64,000 nucleotides of DNA from Bacilli bacterium (lineage in GTDB: Bacteria > Bacillota_I > Bacilli_A > RFN20 > CAG-826). This document shows, piece by piece, positions 10,409 through 19,399 of the stretch. The DNA lies in contig JAFUEZ010000003.1 of the NCBI GenBank assembly GCA_017470115.1, forward strand, positions 109,064-173,063, in the 5' to 3' direction. Positions within the stretch are counted from its first letter, which is position 1. Each line of letters starts with the position of its first letter. The translations under genes were made by a program, and so were the position numbers. The notes under the pieces were generated by a model. The model saw only the letters and a program-made list of their open reading frames with translations, made no database searches and had not been told where the DNA came from.

Positions 10409-10700
10409 TTCAAGAGTAGAAGGCAATACTTTATTTATTGATTTAGAAGGTAGACTTGATACAGTTACTTCTCAACAACTTGCTGAATTGATTCCCCTTG
10501 AAAAAAGAAGAAACCTCGATATCGACTTCAATTTTGAAAAATTAGATTATGTTTCTTCAGCTGGTTTAAGAATACTTGTTTTATTCAAAAAAGAAGCTCA
10601 AGCCACAAATAACAAGATGGTAATTAGAAATATCAACGAAGTTATCAAAGAAATCTTTACTGTTACTGGCTTTGATAAAATCTTAAAAATTGTTGAATAA
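10392..10700 (+). CDS. STAS-domain anti-sigma factor antagonist (SpoIIAA/RsbV-like)
   Basis: A single 102-residue STAS domain. The phosphorylatable serine lies in the family motif D-Y-V-S-S-A-G-L-R near residue 55. In partner switching, such proteins bind an RsbW-type ATPase when unphosphorylated and are released when it phosphorylates them. A ribosome binding site AAAAGGAG at 10380-10387 precedes the ATG at 10392 (an ATG two codons later is also possible). The gene sits between two proteins that each carry a GHKL ATPase domain, one of them also carrying a PP2C phosphatase, which is a complete kinase/antagonist/phosphatase set. Confidence 0.9.
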   Translation: MKMNINSRVEGNTLFIDLEGRLDTVTSQQLAELIPLEKRRNLDIDFNFEKLDYVSSAGLRILVLFKKEAQATNNKMVIRNINEVIKEIFTVTGFDKILKIVE

Positions 10701-12880
10701 TGAAAAAATTGAGATTTGGCTTATTAACAAAAATTATAGCGTTATCCGGTGTGTTAACTCTTTTAACTGTCTCTAGCAGTTTAACTGTTAATGCTTTAAT
10801 CTCTTATAACGATAAAAGAAATTCATACACTGACGCCTGTGGTATCATGACTGATAACTTAGAAGGCGTTTTTACTAAAGAAGAAGAAAATGAAGATGAA
10901 TCAGCAAAATTCAGCTCTATTTTAAACATGCTAATTGATAATTATCTTCCTATTAGAAACGATTATGACACATTGAGTGATGAGCAAGTAGATGTTTATC
11001 AAAAAGATTTAAGATTATCTGAATTTGGTCCTTTATCAAATGAAGGACAGATGGGCCTCTCTCAAGATAAGGCAATTAGAAGAGGCTTATTTACTGAGCT
11101 TTTTGCAAACATGCAATCAGTTACATTTATAAATGAAGTTCCATTTTCATCTTTCTTTTTATACGATTCTAATCCAAATAATCCTGATGAACGCGCTGTA
11201 ATCAATGTTATGAGCTTTGATTATGAAAAAAATGCTCATGATGAATTAGTTTCTCAAACAACATTAGTTGAAAATAATATGATGACGTTTGGATATCGAA
11301 ACGTTATGCCTAGTGAAGATGAAGTTGACTTTTTTGATAGTGATTTAGATGCAAAAAAATTCATTATTGATAATACAGTTTATTCATATAACCGCATTTC
11401 AATTACGCTTTCAAATACTGAATTTAAATGTTTTGTTCGTGGACAATATCCTTTTGATAAAGTTAATAAAGAATTCGCTAATCAATTATTAACTCAATTT
11501 TTAGTTACTATTGGATCAGCAGTTTTTCTTGTCATTATCTATGGTTTATTTGCCAAATTATTCTTAATTAAAAATGTTCATAAATTAACTGATTCAACAA
11601 ATAAGTTTGTTGGAATGATGAAAAGTGATGATGCTTTAGAAGTTGTTGATAGCGGAATTAATTCAACTGATGAAATCAAAGAATTATCTGATGCGTTCAC
11701 TGTTATGCAAGGCCAAATCATTACCTATGTTGATAACATCAAAAAAGCAAGAGACTTCGAAGAAGCTGTTAACGCTGAAGTTAGTATCGCTAGTAAAATT
11801 CAACTTGAATCTTTACCTGCAAATACATATTTTGATCGTGATTTAGAATTACGTGCCTTTATTAAACCTGCAAAAGGAGTAGGTGGAGATTTTTATGATT
11901 ATTTCTATATTGATGAAGATCACCTTGCTTTTGTTGTAGCAGATGTTAGTGGAAAAGGCATTCCAGCAAGTTTATTTATGATGCGTTCAAAAGAATCAAT
12001 TAGAAGTGCATCAATGAACGAAAAAGATTTATCAACTGTCTTCTTTAAAGTAAATAATAGTTTATGTGTTAATAATGCAGAAGGTTTCTTTGTTACCGCA
12101 TTTCTTGGTGTACTCAACTTAAAAACTCATGAATTTAATTACATTAATGCAGGACACGAAAGACCACTTATTAAGCATAATGGTGAATGTAGTCGTCTAA
12201 AAGTTGAATCCAATTTTGTTTTAGGTTTAGAAGAAGATTTTGTTTATAAGCAAGAAAGTATAGAGCTTGAAGAAGGTGATACATTACTACTCCATACAGA
12301 TGGATTAAATGAAGCTATAAATAAGAGCGAAGAAGAATTTGGTTATGAAAGAATAAGAAATTCTTTAATGAAAGATGACGAACCAAAACTTAATATAGAT
12401 ACCGTAATTAAAGATTTAGAAGAATTTGAAGGTGAAGTAGAACAATTTGATGATATTACAATCCTTGCTTTCAAGATTAGAAAAGATGTTTCAACGTTCT
12501 TCTATAAGAATCCAAAATATGAAGATATCCCTGATTTAACAGCAAAAATCGAAGAATGTTTAGAAGGAAGTGAAATTGCTACATTAAGTAAAATTGGAGT
12601 AGTAATTGATGAAGTAATGAATAACATCATTTCTTATGGAAAAACTAAAACAAATAAAACTTTGATGGTAACTGTAGAAAAAAGAGGTAATGAAATTGTT
12701 TTAGTATTTATCGATAATAGTCATCCATTTAATCCTTTACTTAAACCAAAACATACAATTCCTGAAAACATGGAAAAAGGAATTGTTGGAGGAGTTGGCA
12801 TATCAATTGTTACAAGCATTTCTAAAGATGCTGAATACGCTTATTCAAATAATAAAAATATATTGATTATTAAGTTTTAA
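10700..12880 (+). CDS. Membrane HAMP-SpoIIE (PP2C) phosphatase with C-terminal RsbW-like ATPase
   Basis: 726 aa: TM1 about 8-32, an extracytoplasmic sensor region of about 230 residues, TM2 about 265-290, HAMP, a coiled segment, then a PP2C/SpoIIE phosphatase (GVGGDFYDYF, VADVSGKGIPA, NAGHERPLI, LLLHTDGLNEA, QFDDITIL) and a C-terminal GHKL ATPase domain (E-V-M-N-N-I-I-S-Y-G). RsbU/RsbP-like proteins dephosphorylate STAS antagonists in response to a signal; here the signal would be sensed outside the cell. Having both the phosphatase and a second kinase-like domain in one protein means it could set the phosphorylation state of the upstream STAS protein in either direction. Its ATG overlaps the STAS stop (TAATG). 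A terminator ends the operon. Confidence 0.9.
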   Translation: MKKLRFGLLTKIIALSGVLTLLTVSSSLTVNALISYNDKRNSYTDACGIMTDNLEGVFTKEEENEDESAKFSSILNMLIDNYLPIRNDYDTLSDEQVDVYQKDLRLSEFGPLSNEGQMGLSQDKAIRRGLFTELFANMQSVTFINEVPFSSFFLYDSNPNNPDERAVINVMSFDYEKNAHDELVSQTTLVENNMMTFGYRNVMPSEDEVDFFDSDLDAKKFIIDNTVYSYNRISITLSNTEFKCFVRGQYPFDKVNKEFANQLLTQFLVTIGSAVFLVIIYGLFAKLFLIKNVHKLTDSTNKFVGMMKSDDALEVVDSGINSTDEIKELSDAFTVMQGQIITYVDNIKKARDFEEAVNAEVSIASKIQLESLPANTYFDRDLELRAFIKPAKGVGGDFYDYFYIDEDHLAFVVADVSGKGIPASLFMMRSKESIRSASMNEKDLSTVFFKVNNSLCVNNAEGFFVTAFLGVLNLKTHEFNYINAGHERPLIKHNGECSRLKVESNFVLGLEEDFVYKQESIELEEGDTLLLHTDGLNEAINKSEEEFGYERIRNSLMKDDEPKLNIDTVIKDLEEFEGEVEQFDDITILAFKIRKDVSTFFYKNPKYEDIPDLTAKIEECLEGSEIATLSKIGVVIDEVMNNIISYGKTKTNKTLMVTVEKRGNEIVLVFIDNSHPFNPLLKPKHTIPENMEKGIVGGVGISIVTSISKDAEYAYSNNKNILIIKF

Positions 12881-12889
12881 AAACTTAAA

Positions 12890-12919
12890 AATCCCTCTTT
12901 CTTATTAAGTAGAGGGATT
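12890..12919. terminator. Bidirectional terminator between the NRPS operon and ispD
   Basis: AATCCCTCT (12890-12898) and AGAGGGATT (12911-12919) form a 9-bp stem, with A-rich flank on one side and T-rich flank on the other. It lies between the convergent SpoIIE-type gene and ispD. Confidence 0.75.
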
Positions 12920-12920
12920 A

Positions 12921-13616
12921 TTATTCGCCTTTTAATATTGCCTCAGCAATTTTTATATCTTCTTTAGCTGTTATTTTGATGTTGTCATTACTTCCTTCAA
13001 CAAGGAAAATTTCTTTTTGAGCAATTTGAGCAAGTTGAGCATCATCAGTTGAGTCAATTATATTATTTTGATATGCATTTTTATGTAATTCAAAAATTGT
13101 TTTAAATCTAAATGATTGAGGAGTTTGGGCAAAATAAAGTTGATCTCGATTCATTATAGAATCAATCTTTGCTCCATCTTTACTGAAATAAGTAGTGTTA
13201 GGATTTTTAATAACTGTACATACACATTCATGGTTTTTAAGCGCATTGCAGTTTCTATCAATTATTGCATCTTTAACAAGTGGACGAGCTCCATCATGAA
13301 TTAATACATAATCTTCTTCAGATGCCTCTTTTTTAGCGATACATTTTAAACCATTAAAAACTGATAATTGTCGAGTAGAAGCACCTAAAACGACATCGCT
13401 GACCTTATTTAGATTAAATGATTTAACATAATCATTTACTAGAGCCATATATGGGGCAGAAGTTACGACAATTATTCGATCAATATTTTTATTATTTTGG
13501 AAAGCTTTGATTGTTCTAACTAAGATTGGTTCATTAGCGCAAGATAAAAATTGTTTAGGAATGTCTCCTCCAACTCTAACACCTTTTCCTGCAGCAACAA
13601 TCAATGCGTAAATCAT
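12921..13616 (-). CDS. ispD: 2-C-methyl-D-erythritol 4-phosphate cytidylyltransferase
   Basis: Third step of the MEP isoprenoid pathway: CTP plus MEP gives CDP-ME. Visible motifs are the nucleotide loop L-I-V-A-A-G-K-G-V-R with P-K-Q-F, the I-H-D-G-A-R-P block, T-P-Q-S-F, and the C-terminal E-G-S-N-D-N-I-K-I-T segment. The related TarI ribitol-phosphate cytidylyltransferases share these blocks, so TarI is the main alternative. The frame extends to a TTG at 13640, but the ATG at 13616 puts M-I-Y-A right before the loop, as usual for the family (231 aa). It is monocistronic and convergent with the NRPS operon. Confidence 0.85.
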   Translation of the reverse strand: MIYALIVAAGKGVRVGGDIPKQFLSCANEPILVRTIKAFQNNKNIDRIIVVTSAPYMALVNDYVKSFNLNKVSDVVLGASTRQLSVFNGLKCIAKKEASEEDYVLIHDGARPLVKDAIIDRNCNALKNHECVCTVIKNPNTTYFSKDGAKIDSIMNRDQLYFAQTPQSFRFKTIFELHKNAYQNNIIDSTDDAQLAQIAQKEIFLVEGSNDNIKITAKEDIKIAEAILKGE

Positions 13617-13705
13617 ATTTTTCTTTTGTAATTCTACCAAATATTTAAATATATTTAAAATTATGTTTACTAAAATAAAAAAAGATAGATAATTTATAAA
13701 TAGTT

Positions 13706-14344
13706 ATGAGATATTTAAAAACATTAGTAGCAGGAATTTGCGCAGGTTTATTTATTGCTCTTGGAGGAGTAGCTTTTGTTGTTTGCTCAGCAAATAATTT
13801 ATCTTGGCTTGGAGCAATATTATTTTCTTGTGGATTAATGTCTGTATGTGCTTTTCAAGCAAAACTATATACAGGAAAAATAGGCTTTGCATTTCATTCA
13901 TCAAAAGAAGAGCTTCTTGATCTACCTATAATGTTTATTGGCAACGTTATTGGAGCAGTAGTAGTTGGTTATTTATTATTTTTTGCTTTACCAGAAAATT
14001 TCATAACTGCTGCTCAAGCAATCGCAGAAAAAAGAATGAATGAAGCATTTTATGTTCCTATAATCATGTCATTTTTCTGTGGAATACTAGTTTATTTAGC
14101 AGTGTATGGGTGGAAAGTAATTGAAAGTCTACCAGTAAAAGCAATTCTTTTAATATTATGTGTTACTGTTTTTGTTATTTGTGGCATGCAACACTGTATT
14201 GCTAATATGTTTTATTTCTCTTTAGCAAATATGTGGAACTTGGAAACACTATTAAATATCCTCTATTGCGTTATTGGTAATTCAATTGGAGCAATAGCGA
14301 TTGATTCAGCTATTAGATTCTTTAAAAGCGAAAATAATAAGTAA
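13706..14344 (+). CDS. Formate/nitrite transporter family channel (FocA/NirC-like)
   Basis: 212 aa with about six hydrophobic segments. The family signatures are present: an LYTGK turn after the second helix (compare LFTG in FNT proteins) and G-M-Q-H-C-I-A-N-M-F, whose His is the central pore histidine and which matches the G-x-x-H-x-x-A-N-M pattern. FNT channels move formate, nitrite, hydrosulfide or lactate with protons; the substrate cannot be told from sequence alone. It is shorter than classical FocA (about 280 aa), mainly at the ends. A TATAAA at 13695-13700 lies only 5 bp before the ATG, with no Shine-Dalgarno, so the message may be nearly leaderless. Confidence 0.8.
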   Translation: MRYLKTLVAGICAGLFIALGGVAFVVCSANNLSWLGAILFSCGLMSVCAFQAKLYTGKIGFAFHSSKEELLDLPIMFIGNVIGAVVVGYLLFFALPENFITAAQAIAEKRMNEAFYVPIIMSFFCGILVYLAVYGWKVIESLPVKAILLILCVTVFVICGMQHCIANMFYFSLANMWNLETLLNILYCVIGNSIGAIAIDSAIRFFKSENNK

Positions 14345-14352
14345 GAAATTTC

Positions 14353-14386
14353 AACCGAGTTCATTAAGAATTCGGTTTTTTATATA
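14353..14386 (+). terminator. Terminator after the FNT channel gene
   Basis: AACCGA (14353-14358) pairs with TCGGTT (14372-14377), followed by a T run. Confidence 0.6.
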
Positions 14387-14850
14387 TAAAGATTAAATAT
14401 AAATAAATGATAAGAATTGCAATGCAACGATTTGCAAATAAATTTTTTATTTCCTTGCAAATATAGTTCGTAGTATCTAAAACAATCACAAATATTCACG
14501 CCTTATTAAATATATATTTAATGTAAGCGCTTAAATATAAGTCATTTTGCTCATTTGTGTTCATTTCTATTTATTTATTTTCTTATTTTTGATTATTTAT
14601 TAAGTTGCTAAACTAAAAGCCTTAAAAAGATGTTTTTTGCAAATCATTTAAGTATTATAGGTTCAGTATGTATGGTTATAAAAGTTTCTAAGTAGCAATT
14701 TTTTAGTTCATAAAATTGTTTTTTGCTATTTAGAAATAATTAGTGACCTTGCAACTAGGAACAAATGTTTCATTATTGGGTTTATAAGTAGTACTCATTT
14801 AGAAGATTATAAATAAGCTCAAATAATTAAACATTGTTTAGGAGGAAAAT
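14387..14850 (+). other. Long intergenic region upstream of the first GH3 operon
   Basis: A 464-bp AT-rich gap with no credible reading frame. It holds a cre-like operator (see 14522-14535) and, just before the GH3 start, the ribosome binding site TTAGGAGG (14838-14845). No conserved RNA structure was recognised. The length suggests a regulated promoter with a long leader. Confidence 0.5.
14522..14535 (+). promoter_or_regulatory. cre-like / LacI-family operator candidate
   Basis: TGTAAGCGCTTAAA matches 13 of 14 positions of the low-stringency CcpA cre consensus TGWNANCGNTNWCA and has the perfect core palindrome AAGCGCTT. It lies about 315 bp before the beta-glucosidase start, where carbon-catabolite or LacI-type control would make sense. 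No regulator of this class is encoded in the window. Confidence 0.45.
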
Positions 14851-17800
14851 ATGGGATTAAAAAAATTCAAAATGGTGCTTGGTGGCACCGCAACATTAAT
14901 GGCATCTCTCCTTGCAACCTCAACAAGCGCATATTCAGTAGCAAAATCTGATCTTGCTATTGGGCGGATGGATGGATGGTTTGAAGTTAACCGTGATATT
15001 TGGGAAACAAGAACTGTCAAAGGTGTTAGAGAATTCACAAAAGACTATGCTAGTTTGACTGAGTTTGCAGATGCATTGATTGCTCATTGTGAAAAGCAAG
15101 GTGAAGAAGGCTTTGCACTTTTACAAAATGAGAATAATGCTCTTCCATTAGCAGCAGGTGCTAACGTTACACTTTTTGGTAATAACTGTTTCAATATGCC
15201 AAATGGTCATACCGGTGTTAATGCAAATAACGGCGACAATTCTTACAAGAAATTTATCACTTTAGCAGAAGGCTTAGCAGCAACTAACAAAGTTACAATC
15301 AATGATACAGTTGTAGCAGGTGACTTCGGTGGAAGAATGGCAAAAGCTCCTACCAACTTTGGCAGTTACACTATTCCTGAAAAATTTAGTGAAAAAGACA
15401 CTTGGGTAATTCCTTCAAATTCAATTGGTATCGTCGCTGTTGGTCGTGGTGGTGGTGAAGGCGCTAATTATAAACCAGATTCAGCTTCAAATGCTGTTGA
15501 TCCATTAGCTCTTTCTGATCAAGAAATTGCTATGATTGATTATGCAAGATCACATTGTGATAAAGTTGTTGTTTTAGTTGTTTCAGCTAACGCAATGGAA
15601 CTTGGTCCAATTGTTAAAGGTGGAGATCACGAAGTTGATGCAATTGGTTTCTGTGGTATTCCAAATGATTACCAATATGGTGGTATCGCAAAAGTCCTCG
15701 TTGGTTTAGCAGATGCTACTGGCGGATTAACTGATACATATCTTTACGACAACTCATTTAATCCTGCAACAGTTAATATGGGTCAACAACAATATCAAGA
15801 TAGAGATTCAATCGCTTTAACACAAGCAGAAGATCCATATCATAGAGCAACCCGTAACTACAATGGCAACAACTACATTGTTGAAGCAGAAGGAATTTAC
15901 GTTGGTTATAAATATTATGAAACACGTTACTTTGATTCAGTAAATGATCCTACTGGAACAAACGCAACAGATCCAATCGGTTCAACTAAGGTTGCTCAAG
16001 CTTGGGATTATAAGAACGAAGTTGTCTTCCCATTCGGTAAAGGCTTAAGCTATGTTCCATATGAACAAGAAGTTTTAAGTGTTAATATGGATGTTTCCGA
16101 AAACGGAAAGACAACCGCAGTTGTTAAAGTCACAAACAAAGGAACTAGAAAAGCTAAATTCAATACTCAACTTTATGTCTCTAAACCATATACAGCATAT
16201 GATAAAGAGAATAAGATTGAAAAATCAGCAATTGACTTCCTCAATTCAGCAAAAGTTGAAGTTGAAGCTGGACAAAGTAAAGAAGTCGAAATTTCACTTC
16301 CAACAAGATATTTAGCAAGCTGGGATTCAAAAGGTGCTAAAACATATATTATGGATGCTGGTGATTATCTTTTCACAGCAGCTAATGGAGCACACGAAGC
16401 TGTTAATAACGTTTTAAAACAACTTGGAAAGACAACTGATGGTGGTGAAGGAACAGGTAAAGCTGTTACAGTTAACCTTGCTCAATTAGATAAGACATCA
16501 TTTGCCCAATCAAATGGACACGTAGTTACAAACGTTGCTGATGATGCAGATATTAACTACTATCTCCCAGACAAAGTCACATATTTGACAAGAGCTGACT
16601 GGAGAACATATCCAAAGAATTATACAAACTTTGTTAATGGTTCAGGAATTGAATCCGAACCAGCATTTAAGATTGGTGATTCAGCAAAGAAAGATGAATG
16701 GTTAAAGAATTTACGTAACTTACAATATATCGGTGCTTACTACGATGCAAATAATCGTGGTGAACCATGTAAAAATGTTGAAGGTATCCTTCCTGATAAT
16801 GTTGGTGAAGGTGAAGGTAAAGAATTTTCCAATATGTGGGATTGGATTACATCATTCAAACTTAATAGCCCAGAAGCATTCAAAGATGTTAATAGTGAAA
16901 TTTGGGAAACATATGCTCAAGCAATTAATATTAATGAAGCCGTTGGTGCTATTCTCCATGGTGGTAATACAACCGATACATTAAGTGTTGGTAACCCAAC
17001 ATCTGCTCAATCAGAATCTGTTACAGGTTATCAAACAAAATTAACAATCATCCCAGAAGACAAAGATAATCACGTTGCTGCAAAACAATTACAACTTAAC
17101 CTTGCTTCAAATACATTACTCGGTGCAAGTTTCAACCCACAACTTGCTTATGAATGGGGTAAAATTGAAGGCGAATGTAGCTTATGGTTAATGGATGAAC
17201 AAAATAAAGGACCTATGACAGTTTGGGGCGGCGGTCTTAACTTACATAGATCTGCATATAATGGTCGTAACTCAGAATACATGTCAGAAGACCCAATGTT
17301 AACAAACCGTATTGGTGAAGCTCAATATGAAGCATGCATGACAAAAGGTGCTATCAATGGTCCAAAACACATGGGCTTCAACGATCAAGAATTAAACCGT
17401 CAAGGTAACGCATGTTACATGACAGAACAAAAGATGCGTGAAACCGATATCCGTTGTTACGAAGGTGCATTACGTGCTGAAGAAGGTAACGGAAATGGTG
17501 TCATGATGTCATTTGCACGTATCGGTGCTCAAAACGTTACTAATATGGTTGGCTTACAAGTCGAAATCATGAGAGGTGAATGGGCATTTGACGGAATTAT
17601 CACAACTGATATGGGTCAAGCTCAATATCATGAACCATACTCAATTATTAACGCTACAACATGTCAATACGCTGGATTTGGTGCTAATGATTCATTTATT
17701 GGTGCCGACGGTAAAGACTTCTCAGATACAGCTGCAGATAAGTCATTCTCTTACATCACAATGGCCGCATTAAAAGCTGACAATTATATTTGTGAAAAAG

Positions 17801-18042
17801 CACGTTTAACTAATAAGTATCAACAATTTACATTAGCTAATAGTGCTAATTACAATTTAAGAAAAGCTGGAGAAGGCGAAGAAGGTCAAGAAGTTGAATT
17901 AAATGTTTATGTCGGAAGACTTGAACACGCTCCATGGGAAACAATCTTTGATGCAGCTACAATTACAACAGCTGTCTTAACAGGTATTGCTGGTGTTGCA
18001 TTCCTTGCTGCTTGCTTCCTTCCAGGAAAAAAGGAGATTTAA
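14851..18042 (+). CDS. Membrane-anchored GH3 beta-glucosidase with permuted domain order
   Basis: 1063 aa. An N-terminal export segment (hydrophobic about 8-27, ending TSTSA) is followed directly by the GH3 C-terminal alpha/beta domain (E-G-F-A-L-L-Q-N-E-N-N-A-L-P-L), a fibronectin-III-like domain (about 400-510), and only then the GH3 catalytic barrel, whose K839-H840 motif and nucleophile Asp920 (G-I-I-T-T-D-M) are visible. A TM segment at about 1034-1056 ends in a basic tail. Conventional GH3 enzymes have the barrel first; the reversed order is known from some rumen beta-glucosidases. The KHF motif reads KHM, so specificity may be shifted. RBS TTAGGAGG. First gene of a three-gene operon. 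Likely hydrolyses oligosaccharides at the outer face of the membrane. Confidence 0.88.
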   Translation: MGLKKFKMVLGGTATLMASLLATSTSAYSVAKSDLAIGRMDGWFEVNRDIWETRTVKGVREFTKDYASLTEFADALIAHCEKQGEEGFALLQNENNALPLAAGANVTLFGNNCFNMPNGHTGVNANNGDNSYKKFITLAEGLAATNKVTINDTVVAGDFGGRMAKAPTNFGSYTIPEKFSEKDTWVIPSNSIGIVAVGRGGGEGANYKPDSASNAVDPLALSDQEIAMIDYARSHCDKVVVLVVSANAMELGPIVKGGDHEVDAIGFCGIPNDYQYGGIAKVLVGLADATGGLTDTYLYDNSFNPATVNMGQQQYQDRDSIALTQAEDPYHRATRNYNGNNYIVEAEGIYVGYKYYETRYFDSVNDPTGTNATDPIGSTKVAQAWDYKNEVVFPFGKGLSYVPYEQEVLSVNMDVSENGKTTAVVKVTNKGTRKAKFNTQLYVSKPYTAYDKENKIEKSAIDFLNSAKVEVEAGQSKEVEISLPTRYLASWDSKGAKTYIMDAGDYLFTAANGAHEAVNNVLKQLGKTTDGGEGTGKAVTVNLAQLDKTSFAQSNGHVVTNVADDADINYYLPDKVTYLTRADWRTYPKNYTNFVNGSGIESEPAFKIGDSAKKDEWLKNLRNLQYIGAYYDANNRGEPCKNVEGILPDNVGEGEGKEFSNMWDWITSFKLNSPEAFKDVNSEIWETYAQAININEAVGAILHGGNTTDTLSVGNPTSAQSESVTGYQTKLTIIPEDKDNHVAAKQLQLNLASNTLLGASFNPQLAYEWGKIEGECSLWLMDEQNKGPMTVWGGGLNLHRSAYNGRNSEYMSEDPMLTNRIGEAQYEACMTKGAINGPKHMGFNDQELNRQGNACYMTEQKMRETDIRCYEGALRAEEGNGNGVMMSFARIGAQNVTNMVGLQVEIMRGEWAFDGIITTDMGQAQYHEPYSIINATTCQYAGFGANDSFIGADGKDFSDTAADKSFSYITMAALKADNYICEKARLTNKYQQFTLANSANYNLRKAGEGEEGQEVELNVYVGRLEHAPWETIFDAATITTAVLTGIAGVAFLAACFLPGKKEI

Positions 18043-18045
18043 AAC

Positions 18046-18585
18046 ATGAAGAACATTCTTAAAAAACAAGCTTTAGGTGCTTATATTACTTTAGGTGCTT
18101 TTGTAACTACTATAGTCGGATTAATCCTTTATGGTATTACAGTTAACTGGGGTGATCAAATGCAAACAGCTAACGGTGGTGAATTATATCTCATAGCTAC
18201 AGATCCAATTTTTGGAACTATCACTACATTAGGTGTTTTCTCAGTTATATTCCTCGTTCTTGGATTATGTATTCCTCAATTTAAACTCCAAGGTATAGTT
18301 GGTAAAGTTTTAGAGGTAGTTGGTTTTGTATTTAGATTACTTGCTCCTGTATTCTTAATCTTAACTTTTGTTGGATTTATTAATGGAACATTAACTGGTT
18401 TAGGTTGGACGTTCTTCTCAAACGAAGAATTAACCATCAATCCAGGTGCTGTTTTGACAGGTCAAGTCAATATTACAGGCTTAGTTTTCATCCTTCTTTC
18501 TGCAATTATTGCAATCGTTGCATCTTTCTTTAAAGTTGTTAAAGACGATGAAGCTCCAGCAGTTGAAGAAAAACCAGCTGAATAA
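18046..18585 (+). CDS. Small four-TM membrane protein in the GH3 operon
   Basis: 179 aa with about four hydrophobic segments (near 10-32, 53-75, 85-110 and 140-165) and an acidic cytoplasmic-looking tail (D-D-E-A-P-A-V-E-E-K-P-A-E). It starts 3 bp after the GH3 stop, with its GGAG ribosome binding site inside the end of that gene, so it is translationally coupled to the beta-glucosidase. I do not recognise a family. The context suggests a partner of the anchored enzyme, but no transport motif is visible. Confidence 0.7.
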   Translation: MKNILKKQALGAYITLGAFVTTIVGLILYGITVNWGDQMQTANGGELYLIATDPIFGTITTLGVFSVIFLVLGLCIPQFKLQGIVGKVLEVVGFVFRLLAPVFLILTFVGFINGTLTGLGWTFFSNEELTINPGAVLTGQVNITGLVFILLSAIIAIVASFFKVVKDDEAPAVEEKPAE

Positions 18586-18613
18586 TTATAATTAAATAAA
18601 GGAGATTATATTT

Positions 18614-19228
18614 ATGAAGAAAAGAAAATTTGCAATCGCAGGTTTATCATCCTTACTTATTTTTGGATCAGTTGCTACAATGACAGCTTGTGGTCCATCA
18701 AAAACAATGCCTGTTGAAGTAGTTACTTTAGAAAAAATCGAACTTGATTCATCTTCTGCAAAAACTCAATATTATGAAGGAGATAGTTTCGATAGAACTG
18801 GATTGCTTGTTAAAGCATTCTTCTCTGATGGTGGTGAGAGTTTTGTTGGAAATTACTCTGTTTCACCAGATGGTGCATTAGCATTAACTGATACAAAAGT
18901 TACAATTTCTTACACTTTTGAAGAAGTTACAAAGACTGCAGAACTTCCAATTACAGTCGCTAAAGTTGAAGAAACAGGAATTAGACTTGATGGTGTTGGA
19001 TCAGGAAGGAGAAAAACCCCTATTAAAACCGAATATAAAGTTGGTGAAACTTTTGATAAAACAACCATGACAGTTTACCTAACACATAATAATGGTAAGG
19101 AAACTGTCGTTGATGCCGATCAATACACATATAGTCCAGCTGGAGCATTAGCTTTAACTGACACAAAAATAACAGTTACATATAAAACTTGGACAGCTGA
19201 AGTTAAAATTACTGTTACAGAAGCATAA
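18614..19228 (+). CDS. Lipoprotein with two tandem bacterial Ig-like domains
   Basis: 204 aa. Signal peptide with lipobox M-T-A-C (Cys26), then two repeats of about 80 residues sharing the pattern Y-x-x-G-(D/E)-(S/T)-F-D-(R/K)-T and (D/P)-(A/G)-A-L-A-L-T-D-T-K-(V/I)-T-(I/V), which is the Big_3-like (cell-surface Ig) fold. Such domains bind surface polymers or act as spacers. It follows the GH3 and the 4-TM genes with its own GGAGA ribosome binding site, so it may help hold substrate near the beta-glucosidase. A strong terminator closes the operon. Confidence 0.8.
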   Translation: MKKRKFAIAGLSSLLIFGSVATMTACGPSKTMPVEVVTLEKIELDSSSAKTQYYEGDSFDRTGLLVKAFFSDGGESFVGNYSVSPDGALALTDTKVTISYTFEEVTKTAELPITVAKVEETGIRLDGVGSGRRKTPIKTEYKVGETFDKTTMTVYLTHNNGKETVVDADQYTYSPAGALALTDTKITVTYKTWTAEVKITVTEA

Positions 19229-19250
19229 TAGTTTTATAACTTTATAAGTT

Positions 19251-19281
19251 AAATGGTCGTTTATACGACCATTTTTCTTTT
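19251..19281 (+). terminator. Terminator closing the first GH3 operon
   Basis: AAATGGTCG (19251-19259) pairs perfectly with CGACCATTT (19266-19274), then a T-rich tract. Confidence 0.88.
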
Positions 19282-19399
19282 GATTAATATTGTTTATTTC
19301 ACTATTATTCTTTCTCTTTTGCCTTTTTATTTGCTCGTTTGTGTTTAATTTTGTCTTTTAATGATTGTTTTCATAGTTTATAATTTGAAAGAGAAAAAT

